Positions 1 to 7,096 of a stretch of 24,203 nt of DNA are shown one piece after another. The DNA lies in assembly GCA_045595605.1 (NCBI GenBank), contig JAZOAS010000040.1, forward strand, positions 1 through 24,203. The letters run 5' to 3'. The position numbers were made by a program, and so were the translations under genes. Each line of letters begins with the position of its first letter. Position 1 is the first letter of the stretch. The DNA comes from SIG480 sp045595605. Lineage in GTDB: Bacteria > Bacillota > Clostridia > Oscillospirales > JAAYXM01. The notes below the pieces were generated by a model, which was given only the letters and a program-made list of their open reading frames with translations, was not told the DNA's origin and searched no databases.

Positions 1-4
1 GTAA

Positions 5-286
5 TTACATTTTCAATTGGTTCGATATCCAAAAATTCGATATTCAGTCGTCTTAGCATATCTTCCTTCAAAAGAAGATTTAACAACATATGCATTTTCT
101 GTAACAATATATCCTGAGGGGTTTGAAAATATATTGCCAAAATATGCGATTATAAACCGAAATCGTTGGATGATTGAGCAGGCTGATATAATTGTGACAT
201 ATATACGGCATCCGTTTGGCGGTGCTATTAAATCAAAAGAGTATGCCGAAAGGAAAGGGAAAAGGATTATCAATATTGCCGAATAA
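5..286 (+). pseudogene. C-terminal part of a SLOG/DUF1273-like small protein, broken or cut by the window edge
   Basis: The reading frame ending in TAA at 284-286 encodes about 90 residues. They match, from memory, the C-terminal half of a small clostridial protein family of the SLOG/DUF1273 type: a VVLAYLPS strand, a TIYPEGFEN segment, the RNRWMIEQADIIVTY helix-strand and the GGAIKSKEYAERKGK ending. Members are usually about 130-180 residues and start with an FxGHR motif, which is absent here. The same frame has a TAA at 2-4, so the N-terminal half cannot be joined in frame; the only start seen is a TTG at 17 with no convincing Shine-Dalgarno sequence. The other two frames at the very edge do not look like the missing part. 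Either a nonsense mutation or frameshift has killed the gene, or an older deletion left a remnant. SLOG domains bind nucleotide-like ligands, but no function can be given. Sure of the family type, less sure that it is dead. Confidence 0.6.
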
Positions 287-320
287 AACCCCACCACCCT
301 TATGGGTGGTGGGGTTTTTT
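287..320. terminator. Bidirectional intrinsic terminator
   Basis: A perfect 13-bp stem, AACCCCACCACCC (287-299) against GGGTGGTGGGGTT (304-316) with a TTAT loop, is followed by T residues on the plus strand. On the minus strand it is followed by TTTTATTC, so it can end both the SLOG remnant and the convergent aldolase operon, whose stop codon is only 2 bases away. Confidence 0.9.
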
Positions 321-321
321 A

Positions 322-1317
322 TTATCTGTACCAGAGTTCGAGGTATGTCCGGACAATCTTCTTCATTTCGTTGAAGACGATTTCCTGACGGGCGGTTGTT
401 GTGAAGTGAGAAAGTGATGCCCTGTCCCCTGTTTTTGAGGATTCTGTAAGGTACCCTTCATCAATTAACTTCTGCTCTGTCTTTTCGCCGCCGCACTTTG
501 CCGCGTTCTTTACTGTCCACTCCGTCAATGCGGGGGATGCGTCACGCTCGAGCGCTGTCCAAATATTGACCTTGCATATGCCGTCATCAAATAACTTTTT
601 AACCTGGTCGTTTGATACTGAAGATGTTCCATGCAGGCAGATACGCGGGCCGATTTTTGCCTTTATTGCCTTAGCCGCATCGGAGTAATAGTGTAAATCC
701 TGTCCGGATGCGCGATGCTCGGTGCCCAAGTTTGCGACAACCATATCAACGCCGGTTTCCTTCATGTAGCGCTCGCACTTATCCGCATCTGTAATCTCAC
801 AGCGCGCCTCACCTGTTGCATCGACTATCTCGTCACAAGCGCCTTCAATCACAAGCTCATTTCCCTTTCGCTCAACATATGCGCGGGTTTTCCTGATATT
901 TTCCTCCATGGGCAACGAGGATGCATCGTACATAACGGATGAGTACATGCTGAGATCGCTTTCGAGAAGCTCTGCATCCGTATCGTGCTGAGCGTGGTCC
1001 AAGTGAATAAGTACATCAACCTCAGGAAATACCTCGGATACGATTTCAAGGTCGCTACGGAACAGCTTGAGCCCAATATCCCAACGGCGAGTGTTTGTAT
1101 AAAAAACAGACTGACTGCGGTGGTCATACTGATTTGTAATCGCCAATGTGACCGGGATACGGTCGTACCCTTTTTCCTTTGCAAATTCTGATGCTGCGGT
1201 CAGAATCGCCTCAGTTGTTGTAAGGTTTTCACTGCAAAGACACGGAATTACCCAACCGCGTTTTGCTGCTTCTTCATAAACAGCGAGAACATTCTCGCGA
1301 CCTGTAATGATAGGCAT
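322..1317 (-). CDS. Class II (zinc) ketose-phosphate aldolase, FbaA/GatY family
   Basis: A 331-residue class II aldolase. Family members cleave ketose 1-phosphates or 1,6-bisphosphates into DHAP and an aldehyde with a catalytic zinc. Seen: HLDHAQ with catalytic Asp107 and zinc ligand His108; VMYDASSLPMEENI (residues 128-141), the usual VMxDxSxLPxEEN block; NLGTEH with probable zinc ligand His201; and LHGTSS with His229. The phosphate-binding segment is KVNIWTALE. The usual LHGGSG and GTAHG signatures are altered (LHGTSS, GTEHRA), and a tail of about 60 residues follows the usual end of the barrel, so the substrate is probably not plain fructose bisphosphate. It is the last gene of the isomerase-kinase-aldolase operon; an AAGGAG site lies just before its ATG and overlaps the end of the kinase gene. 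Family is clear; substrate is not. Confidence 0.88.
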   Translation of the reverse strand: MPIITGRENVLAVYEEAAKRGWVIPCLCSENLTTTEAILTAASEFAKEKGYDRIPVTLAITNQYDHRSQSVFYTNTRRWDIGLKLFRSDLEIVSEVFPEVDVLIHLDHAQHDTDAELLESDLSMYSSVMYDASSLPMEENIRKTRAYVERKGNELVIEGACDEIVDATGEARCEITDADKCERYMKETGVDMVVANLGTEHRASGQDLHYYSDAAKAIKAKIGPRICLHGTSSVSNDQVKKLFDDGICKVNIWTALERDASPALTEWTVKNAAKCGGEKTEQKLIDEGYLTESSKTGDRASLSHFTTTARQEIVFNEMKKIVRTYLELWYR

Positions 1318-1319
1318 TT

Positions 1320-2825
1320 TTATCGCTCCTTTATGATTTCATTTTTTCTTTGTTCCATATAAATACCGCGCAAAACTTTATACATCCTATACTTCTTCTC
1401 GTAGATTTTTTGGCATTCGGGATTCGGAGCAATCGGCTCTCCGTAGCTCAAAAAGCGGTCTGCTACATCAAACGGGCTTTTCCCCGTAACTGCTGAAAGA
1501 CCGAGAATTGCACTACCCATAGCGCCTGTCTCCTCAGCCTTCACAGGCACAATATTGCAACCAAGGACATCTGCTTTAATCTGCAGCCAGATTGGTGAGC
1601 GGGCACCGCCACCGCACGCGAACAGGCGGTCGATATGAACTCCGTTCTCCTCAAGCTTTTCCTGGTTATATCGCATTTCAAATGTAATACCTTCAAGCAC
1701 TGCACGGTAGATATCACAAAGACGGGTTTTCGTGGAAAGGCCCGCTATAATACCGGTTGCGCCGGCATCTACATCAGGTGTTCCGCCCATTCCCTGAAGA
1801 AAGGGCAGCATCATCAAATCGCCCGGCTCCTCCGGACACAGCTCGTCAAGAAGGGCATATACGCTTTTGTTTTTCCGCTTCGCCTCTTCTCCTAAATGCT
1901 CTGCCAACGCATCTCTGTACCAACGTATTACAGACCCTGCAGATATGTTGTAAGCATAGGTGACATATCCTCTTTCCTCAGGATACGGGACGCAGGCAAA
2001 GTTGTTTCTTTGGAAATCAAGACTCTCTGGAATTGACTCAAAGAGCGGTGTGATACATTCACAAGTGCCTGAAGTATCTACCGCCTCGCCGATATTCCTT
2101 ACTCCCGCTCCAAGCGCGTTGACAATCTGGTCATGAGCCCCCATTACAATCTGAACACTTCTGGGAATTCCCAACTTGTCGGCAACGGAAGGGAGTATCT
2201 CCCCTACTCTCTCGCCCGTTGCGAGCACCTCAGGCAGGGTGTCTTTATCAATACCGCAAGCATCAATAAGCTCTTCCGACCAGGCGCGCTTTTCTACATC
2301 GTAAAGAAGACTTCTGCACGCAAGCGAAATGTCGGTACAGGCTTTTCCCGAAAGCTTATATGTAATGAATCCTGCAATAAACAAATACTTCCGGACAGGT
2401 CTGTCTGCCATCCTTTTGGTGTATAGCATTTTTGAAAGCGAATAGGATGCATCAGGCAGAATACGCGCAATTTCCATGAATTTTTCTTCGCCGATGCTCT
2501 TGACGAGCGCATCAAATTCAGCACTTTCGGTATTTCCGAAATACAGGAGAATATCTGTCAGAGGCTCTCCGTCCTTATCGACCGCAACAAACGACTCTCC
2601 AAACGAAGAAACCGTAATTGCCGCAATATCCTGCTTATTCGGCAATTCTGCTACACACTCTTCTATGACTTCAAACACAGACGAGGACAGAATATCCGGT
2701 GGCAGGTTAACCTGCCCTGCTGCGAGAGGATACTCTTTATAAGCTGTGGCAAGGGACTTTCCGTCATCCTGAAAGGCAACACATTTACAGCCTGTGCCGC
2801 CGATATCGATACCAAGGCTTATCAT
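1320..2825 (-). CDS. FGGY-family carbohydrate kinase (xylulokinase/rhamnulokinase-like)
   Basis: A 501-residue FGGY kinase, the normal length for the family, which transfers the ATP gamma-phosphate to a ketose or polyol. Seen: N-terminal phosphate loop DIGGTGCKC (7-15); GAHDQ with the probable catalytic base Asp232; DTSGTCE (250-256); and the C-terminal adenosine-binding ACGGGARSPIWLQIKADVLG block (403-422) followed by EETGAMGSA. It sits between the isomerase (13 bases upstream) and the aldolase (2 bases downstream), so its substrate should be the ketose made by the isomerase and its product the aldolase substrate. FGGY kinases that feed aldolases, such as rhamnulokinase and fuculokinase, phosphorylate C1, which would yield DHAP after cleavage; that regiochemistry is inferred. 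An excellent GGAGGAAAGGGA ribosome binding site precedes the ATG. Confidence 0.9.
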   Translation of the reverse strand: MISLGIDIGGTGCKCVAFQDDGKSLATAYKEYPLAAGQVNLPPDILSSSVFEVIEECVAELPNKQDIAAITVSSFGESFVAVDKDGEPLTDILLYFGNTESAEFDALVKSIGEEKFMEIARILPDASYSLSKMLYTKRMADRPVRKYLFIAGFITYKLSGKACTDISLACRSLLYDVEKRAWSEELIDACGIDKDTLPEVLATGERVGEILPSVADKLGIPRSVQIVMGAHDQIVNALGAGVRNIGEAVDTSGTCECITPLFESIPESLDFQRNNFACVPYPEERGYVTYAYNISAGSVIRWYRDALAEHLGEEAKRKNKSVYALLDELCPEEPGDLMMLPFLQGMGGTPDVDAGATGIIAGLSTKTRLCDIYRAVLEGITFEMRYNQEKLEENGVHIDRLFACGGGARSPIWLQIKADVLGCNIVPVKAEETGAMGSAILGLSAVTGKSPFDVADRFLSYGEPIAPNPECQKIYEKKYRMYKVLRGIYMEQRKNEIIKER

Positions 2826-2837
2826 TCCCTTTCCTCC

Positions 2838-4238
2838 TTAGTCGATATCTACCCACTCGTAACCCAAATAGGTAGTAAATGCTTCTTTCAAAATCTCTTT
2901 GTAGTGGCCTTCACAAATTGCGGTGTGATGCTTAAATCCGCCTTTTGCCAATGTGATAAGCTTATTCTGCAAGTCAGGAATCTCCGCAACACCGCCGCAT
3001 CCAAAGAATTCAGCCTCAATTACATCATCTGTAAACTTTGCTTCAGATGCGTAAATGATAATCTTGCCGTCCTTCGTCTGGCAGTTTGAAATTGTTATCG
3101 GCATCGGCTTTATTCGACCTTCGTTGCAGCCCCAGCCACTACCCGGGTCATTTTTTGCAAACATCTTATGCTCGGTTACAGTTCCCTTTGCTGTCATAAG
3201 GCTCTGCGCAACAGGTCCGCAGTGGAACAGGATTACCTTATTTTCGTCATCGCCATAGTTGTTGTTCCAGTCAAGCACCGCTGTTGCACCCTCTGAAGCA
3301 AGGCTCATTGCGCGCATGGTGATTGCTGAGCACATATCAATTTCGCAGGAAGCCGCGATTCCGCGGTCATTAAGCTCAGAAAGGAGCACGCACGGACAAA
3401 CGCGGAGATATGTCTCCATCTCGTTCCAGCAACGAAGCGCAAGCGCATCGAGGTGATATTCCTCAATATATTCATCTATAACAACGGAAACCTTCGCCAA
3501 GGTGAACATATTTTCCTCGGGAACTCGTGTGAAGTCCGAATAATTTTTCAGCCGTTCAATCTTTGCCAATACAGCAGGGTCGTTGTTCTCCTTTTCTTTT
3601 ACCTTCGCGAAAAGCTCGCTGAGGTCAAAGGACTCAACATTGATGCCGTGCTTCTGCATAGCGATTTCATCAAAACGGACAGTTTTGAACGCAGTGGTTC
3701 TCGCACCGATACAACCGAGGTTAAAACGCTTCATACCGTTTACAACACGGCAGATTGCCGCAAAGTCGCGAAGGTTTTCGCTGAATTTATCGGAAAGCGG
3801 GTGTACAACATGAGGCTTCATAACCGTGAACGGTACATTATACTGGCAGAACACATCGGTAACCGAAAACTTTCCGCAGTAAGCATCGCGGCGATGCTTG
3901 AAGTCCATCTTACCAATCTCATCAGGATACGCCTGCATAAGAATCGGAACGCCTGCATCCTGTAAAGCGGTTATAGCGCCGTTTTCATCTGCAAAAATAG
4001 GCATTGAGAAAATAACGCCGTCATACTCGCCCTCGTGCTCTTTAAGCCACTTTGCATACAAACGGCCTTCGTCGCGGGTCTCAACTCCGCCGTAACGGGT
4101 GAGCTCTGCGTCCATCATTATGTAGTCATATCCGGCGTCAGTAACAGCCTTTGCCATATCCTCGCGGGCCCCGTAAATAAGCTCGCCCGGCATAAAACCA
4201 CGGTTGCAAAAACAAAGTGCAAATGTCATTTTTTTCAT
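2838..4238 (-). CDS. L-fucose/L-arabinose isomerase-family protein
   Basis: A 466-residue sugar isomerase of the FucI/AraA fold, which interconverts aldoses and ketoses with a manganese ion. Seen: GCIGARTTAFKTVRFDE (175-191), a block typical of this family; SCEID with Glu299; LDWNN with Asp323; FHCG (338-341); and a C-terminal GFKHHTAICEGHY (434-446). Glu299 and Asp323 are 24 residues apart, the same spacing as Glu337 and Asp361 of E. coli FucI, and His437 or His438 could be the third metal ligand. It is shorter than FucI (about 590) and a little shorter than AraA (about 500). First gene of the operon, read from the promoter at 4273-4302, with AGGAGAA before the ATG. It probably starts a pathway isomerase, kinase, aldolase. 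The sugar (fucose, arabinose, rhamnose or another) cannot be read from the sequence. Confidence 0.85.
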   Translation of the reverse strand: MKKMTFALCFCNRGFMPGELIYGAREDMAKAVTDAGYDYIMMDAELTRYGGVETRDEGRLYAKWLKEHEGEYDGVIFSMPIFADENGAITALQDAGVPILMQAYPDEIGKMDFKHRRDAYCGKFSVTDVFCQYNVPFTVMKPHVVHPLSDKFSENLRDFAAICRVVNGMKRFNLGCIGARTTAFKTVRFDEIAMQKHGINVESFDLSELFAKVKEKENNDPAVLAKIERLKNYSDFTRVPEENMFTLAKVSVVIDEYIEEYHLDALALRCWNEMETYLRVCPCVLLSELNDRGIAASCEIDMCSAITMRAMSLASEGATAVLDWNNNYGDDENKVILFHCGPVAQSLMTAKGTVTEHKMFAKNDPGSGWGCNEGRIKPMPITISNCQTKDGKIIIYASEAKFTDDVIEAEFFGCGGVAEIPDLQNKLITLAKGGFKHHTAICEGHYKEILKEAFTTYLGYEWVDID

Positions 4239-4272
4239 TGTTACATTCTCCTTCTCATCTTATATTTCGCTG

Positions 4273-4302
4273 ATTTTAGCATACAAAATATGCCTCTCTC
4301 AA
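4273..4302 (-). promoter_or_regulatory. Sigma-A promoter of the isomerase-kinase-aldolase operon
   Basis: Read on the minus strand: TTGAGA (4297-4302), an 18-bp spacer, and TAAAAT (4273-4278) with a TG one base upstream, i.e. an extended -10. The start would lie near 4266, giving a leader of about 30 bases. The spacer contains a GCATA/TATGC inverted repeat. Confidence 0.7.
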
Positions 4303-4311
4303 AATAGTTTG

Positions 4312-4341
4312 ATTTGTTCGTTATGTTGTACATTTGTTCGT
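4312..4341 (-). promoter_or_regulatory. Probable AraC-type activator site: two 10-bp direct repeats, 20-bp period
   Basis: The minus strand carries ACGAACAAAT twice, at 4332-4341 and 4312-4321, identical and exactly 20 bp apart, i.e. two helical turns. The nearer copy ends 9 bp upstream of the -35 box. AraC-family activators classically bind direct repeats placed this way, so this is the best candidate operator for the divergent PocR-AraC regulator. The repeats and spacing are seen; the binding is inferred. Confidence 0.65.
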
Positions 4342-4367
4342 CCGACAGATTTTTGATAAAATAACAA

Positions 4368-4398
4368 AAGCCTCCCGCACATATTGTGCAGGAGGCTT
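4368..4398. other. Imperfect hairpin between the divergent promoters
   Basis: AAGCCTCC (4368-4375) pairs with GGAGGCTT (4391-4398), with an inner GCAC/GTGC pairing across one mismatch and an ATATT loop. On the minus strand a T-rich stretch follows, so it resembles a minus-strand terminator, but it lies upstream of both predicted start sites. It could insulate the two divergent units, stop upstream antisense transcripts, or be a large operator. Confidence 0.5.
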
Positions 4399-4470
4399 AT
4401 ACATTACATTTATCCGTATTCGTATAAATATTATGTGTATTGATTTTTTATATTGCATATTCATCCGCGA

Positions 4471-4489
4471 ACATACAAATATTGTATGT
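4471..4489. promoter_or_regulatory. Perfect 8-bp palindrome overlapping the regulator's -35 box
   Basis: ACATACAA (4471-4478) and TTGTATGT (4482-4489) are exact inverted complements around ATA. The right arm contains the whole -35 hexamer of the regulator promoter, the usual place for a repressor or autoregulatory site. Confidence 0.55.
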
Positions 4490-4510
4490 AAATACCCTTT
4501 ATGTTATGAT
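4482..4510 (+). promoter_or_regulatory. Sigma-A promoter of the PocR-AraC regulator
   Basis: TTGTAT (4482-4487), 17-bp spacer, TATGAT (4505-4510). Transcription should start near 4517, only about 18 bases before the chosen ATG, so the leader is little more than the ribosome binding site. Confidence 0.7.
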
Positions 4511-4534
4511 ACAAACAAGGAAGGTGGAATGGGT

Positions 4535-5341
4535 ATGTTGCAGCTTAACACAGTTGGTCTTCGCAGAGTCATGCAGGACTTCTATACCCTGACAAAAATC
4601 CGCATCGTAATTTTCGACGCGGATTTCAACGAGCTTTTGTCCTATCCCGAAAACCGCGAAAGCTTCTGTCATCTTCTGCGTCAGACTCCCAAGGGCGAGG
4701 AAGGCTGTTTTTCAAGCGACAAGGAAGGCTGTCTTAAATGTGCAAAAAGCAAAGGCCTTGTTATCTATAAGTGCCACGCGGGGCTTACAGAAGCCGTTGT
4801 CCCCATCATGGACAAATGTGGCGTTCTTGCTTATGTTATGTTCGGTCAGGTCATTCCCAAGGAGACTTGTGACAAAACGAGAAACAACATCAAAAAGCTC
4901 AATCCGGAGCTTGCTCACGAGGTTGACGGTATCCCCGTAAAATCCGAGCGCGAGCTCAACGCCGCCGCAACTGTTTTGCAGGCGCTCACCGCATATATGA
5001 TGACTAACCGCTGGGTAGTTCCGAATAAGTCAGATTTTATTCGGGAAATCGACCGCTATATCGAAGAGCACCTGTCCGAGAACATCACGGTAAAAGATGT
5101 CTGTGAATCTCTGCGAATCGGCCGCACAAAGCTCTACGAGCTGTCTATGGACTACTTGAACTGCGGTCTTGCCGAGTACATCAGGAACCAGCGAATCGTA
5201 CATGCAAAAAAGATGCTTACTGAGACTGATATGCCTATTACAGACATCGCTTTTGCCACCGGCTTTGCAGATTATAACCATTTTTCAAGAATATTCAAAC
5301 AAACAACAGGAGTATCCGCAAGAGAATACCGTAAATCGTAA
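4535..5341 (+). CDS. PocR-domain AraC-family transcriptional regulator
   Basis: A 268-residue regulator. Residues 1-155 form a PocR sensory domain: FCHLLRQ (44-50), then Cys58, Cys66, Cys69 and YKCHAGLTEAVVPI (78-91), the usual Cys-rich ligand pocket. Residues 165-268 are a double helix-turn-helix AraC domain, ending with DIAFATGFADYNHFSRIFKQ and an REYRKS tail. PocR domains are proposed to sense small hydrocarbon derivatives; the founding member controls 1,2-propanediol use. The frame is open back to 4334, but upstream codons precede the promoter. ATG 4535 is preferred because AGGTG ends 8 bases upstream; ATG 4529, two codons earlier, is possible. Divergent from the isomerase operon and very probably its activator. 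Confidence 0.9.
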   Translation: MLQLNTVGLRRVMQDFYTLTKIRIVIFDADFNELLSYPENRESFCHLLRQTPKGEEGCFSSDKEGCLKCAKSKGLVIYKCHAGLTEAVVPIMDKCGVLAYVMFGQVIPKETCDKTRNNIKKLNPELAHEVDGIPVKSERELNAAATVLQALTAYMMTNRWVVPNKSDFIREIDRYIEEHLSENITVKDVCESLRIGRTKLYELSMDYLNCGLAEYIRNQRIVHAKKMLTETDMPITDIAFATGFADYNHFSRIFKQTTGVSAREYRKS

Positions 5342-5368
5342 CTACCGGTCACGACCGGTAGTTTTTTA
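5341..5368 (+). terminator. Intrinsic terminator of the PocR-AraC gene
   Basis: ACTACCGGT (5341-5349) and ACCGGTAGT (5354-5362) form a 9-bp stem with a CACG loop, followed by six T residues. It starts in the stop codon. Confidence 0.9.
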
Positions 5369-5373
5369 TTAAT

Positions 5374-5410
5374 AAAAACCGCTGAGACAAATATGTCTCA
5401 GCGGTTTTTT
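5374..5410. terminator. Bidirectional terminator between convergent genes
   Basis: A long stem pairs the A-run plus CCGCTGAGACA (to 5389) with TGTCTCAGCGG plus the T-run (5394-5410). T-runs follow on both strands, so it backs up the regulator's terminator and ends the minus-strand mannoside/GRE operon, whose last stop is at 5428. Confidence 0.88.
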
Positions 5411-5427
5411 CTGTATCATTTTCAAAT

Positions 5428-6381
5428 TCAAGAATGACTCCGGTTAATTAAATCCATAATTTCATTCCCGGACGGCATCGCTTTAAGTGCGCCTTTACGG
5501 GTTGTGACGATTGACGCTGCCGCATTCGCAACTTCCAGCATTTCATCAAACTTATCAAAACCGTTTTCAAGAATATGGCTTATGCAGCAACCCATAAAGG
5601 TATCCCCTGCTCCTGTAGTGTCGATAGTGTTCTCCTGAATAAACCCTTTCACCTCAACTCGTTCATCGCCGTAATAAGCACGGCTTCCGTCGCGTCCCAT
5701 TGAGAGAAGGATGAGCGGAATGTTATATTTTTCCCGCAATACCGCAACACCTTCGTCATAATCTTCCTTGCCCGTGAACCACACAAGCTCATTATCGGAT
5801 ATTTTGAGAATGTCGCAGTATCTCATACAGTAGTCAAACGCAACTTTAGCATCCTCTTCATTCTCCCAAAGCATCTCACGAAGATTCGGGTCAAGAGAAA
5901 TTATACAACCGTTATCCTTTGCAACCTCAAGTGCCTTTTTAGTGGCAGACTTTATCGGCTCGTGGGTCATCGACACTGTACCGAGATGGAAAACTTTTGA
6001 TGCTTTTATCGCATCCACATCGACTTCATCCGCAGTAAGCATAATATCCGCACCCGGATTACGATAAAACGAAAAGCTTCTGTCGCCCGTCTCGTCATTC
6101 TCGACAAATGCAAGCGTTGTTCTGACATCCTTGTCCATCTTGAGCGCATCTGTATTTATCGAGAGCGCCTCTATCTCAGATTTAAGTTTTCTTCCGAAGA
6201 TATCGTCGCCCACCTTGCCGATGAACGCAGTCTTTTTGCCGAGCTTTGCAAGCATCGCAAGTACATTACACGGTGCGCCTCCCGGACTTGCTTCAAACAT
6301 ATTATTACCCTGCTCGCTTTTTCCGTTGCCTATAAAGTCGATAAGAAGCTCACCGAGCGCAATTACATCAAACTTTTTCAT
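5428..6381 (-). CDS. PfkB-family sugar kinase, probable fructokinase
   Basis: A 317-residue PfkB/ribokinase-family kinase, normal length for ScrK-type fructokinases. Seen: N-terminal VIALGELLIDF (6-16); SPGGAPCNVLAMLAKLG (32-48), the sugar-binding GG motif; and the C-terminal DTTGAGDTF signature (254-262) with catalytic Asp260. Expected reaction: fructose plus ATP to fructose 6-phosphate in the cytoplasm. It is the last gene of the operon, directly behind the lyxose/mannose isomerase (5-base gap, AAAGGAG site), which would supply fructose from mannose. A related sugar such as xylulose or a deoxyketose cannot be excluded, because an unassigned radical enzyme is in the same operon. Confidence 0.85.
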   Translation of the reverse strand: MKKFDVIALGELLIDFIGNGKSEQGNNMFEASPGGAPCNVLAMLAKLGKKTAFIGKVGDDIFGRKLKSEIEALSINTDALKMDKDVRTTLAFVENDETGDRSFSFYRNPGADIMLTADEVDVDAIKASKVFHLGTVSMTHEPIKSATKKALEVAKDNGCIISLDPNLREMLWENEEDAKVAFDYCMRYCDILKISDNELVWFTGKEDYDEGVAVLREKYNIPLILLSMGRDGSRAYYGDERVEVKGFIQENTIDTTGAGDTFMGCCISHILENGFDKFDEMLEVANAAASIVTTRKGALKAMPSGNEIMDLINRSHS

Positions 6382-6386
6382 AACTC

Positions 6387-7076
6387 TTACTCCTTTGCTT
6401 TCGGATATTCGGTACAGAGAAGTCTGTACGGAGCTTCGTCCTCTTCTATTTCAGGGAAGCGACCGACAGGCGGATTGAAGCGGTTATCGTTGCTGTCGTC
6501 ATTACACTGACTTACCTCACCGAGAAGAACAGCTCCGCTTCCCTCCTCAACAGAAAAGTCGTGATACAGATACTGCTGAATCATAATACTTTCGCCCGGA
6601 GTGAGCTTTATCTGTGTTCCTGCCGGAACGGTATATGTACGACCGTCAACATATACGGTAACATCAGACTCGTAGTCAATCTCCTCATCCGGAAGGCTGT
6701 TATAAACTCTGATAAGCACATTTCCGCCACCGCGGTTGATTATATCCTCGGTTTTGTACCAATGAAAATGATTCGGAGCATACTGTCCCTCTTTCAGATA
6801 TAGAAGTTTTTCCGCATACGCCTTCGGGTACTTATCCTCCATCAAGCGGTTACCGTTGCGTATGGTGATAAGTGAGAATCCGAACTTATCAAAATCGCCC
6901 TTGCCATAGTCAGTTATGTCCCAGCCGAGCATACAGTCGCGGACCTCATCGTAATCGTGTCCCTTTTCCTGCCATTCTTCAGGTGTAAAATGGCAAAATG
7001 GGGGAAGATAGCAGCAATGCTTTTCACACATCGCTTCAAGCTCTCTCAGCGCCTTATTTATTTCTGATCTTTTCAT
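6387..7076 (-). CDS. D-lyxose isomerase family (mannose/lyxose ketol-isomerase)
   Basis: A 229-residue cupin sugar isomerase matching the D-lyxose isomerase family (formerly DUF1498). Known members convert D-lyxose to D-xylulose and D-mannose to D-fructose with a divalent metal. Seen: the metal-binding block NHFHWYKTED with His103, His105 and Glu110, and YHDF with His172; also GWDITDYGKGDFDKFG (51-66). Start: ATG 7076 follows AAAGGAGAAGTTTAAT. An in-frame GTG/ATG-like start 24 bases earlier would overlap the activase stop but has no site. Between a beta-mannosidase-like gene and a fructokinase it most likely turns mannose into fructose, bypassing mannose 6-phosphate. Whether it also handles a product of the GRE is open. 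Confidence 0.85.
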   Translation of the reverse strand: MKRSEINKALRELEAMCEKHCCYLPPFCHFTPEEWQEKGHDYDEVRDCMLGWDITDYGKGDFDKFGFSLITIRNGNRLMEDKYPKAYAEKLLYLKEGQYAPNHFHWYKTEDIINRGGGNVLIRVYNSLPDEEIDYESDVTVYVDGRTYTVPAGTQIKLTPGESIMIQQYLYHDFSVEEGSGAVLLGEVSQCNDDSNDNRFNPPVGRFPEIEEDEAPYRLLCTEYPKAKE

Positions 7077-7096
7077 ATTAAACTTCTCCTTTATTC

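Noticed and set aside
3453..3965. 170-codon plus-strand open frame opposite the isomerase gene
   Set aside because: It is a mirror of a well-supported gene with clear metal ligands; no ribosome binding site and no recognisable domain.
4334..4534. N-terminal extension of the PocR-AraC regulator
   Set aside because: The frame is open, but these codons lie upstream of or inside the promoter, lack a ribosome binding site, and encode sequence unlike a PocR domain.
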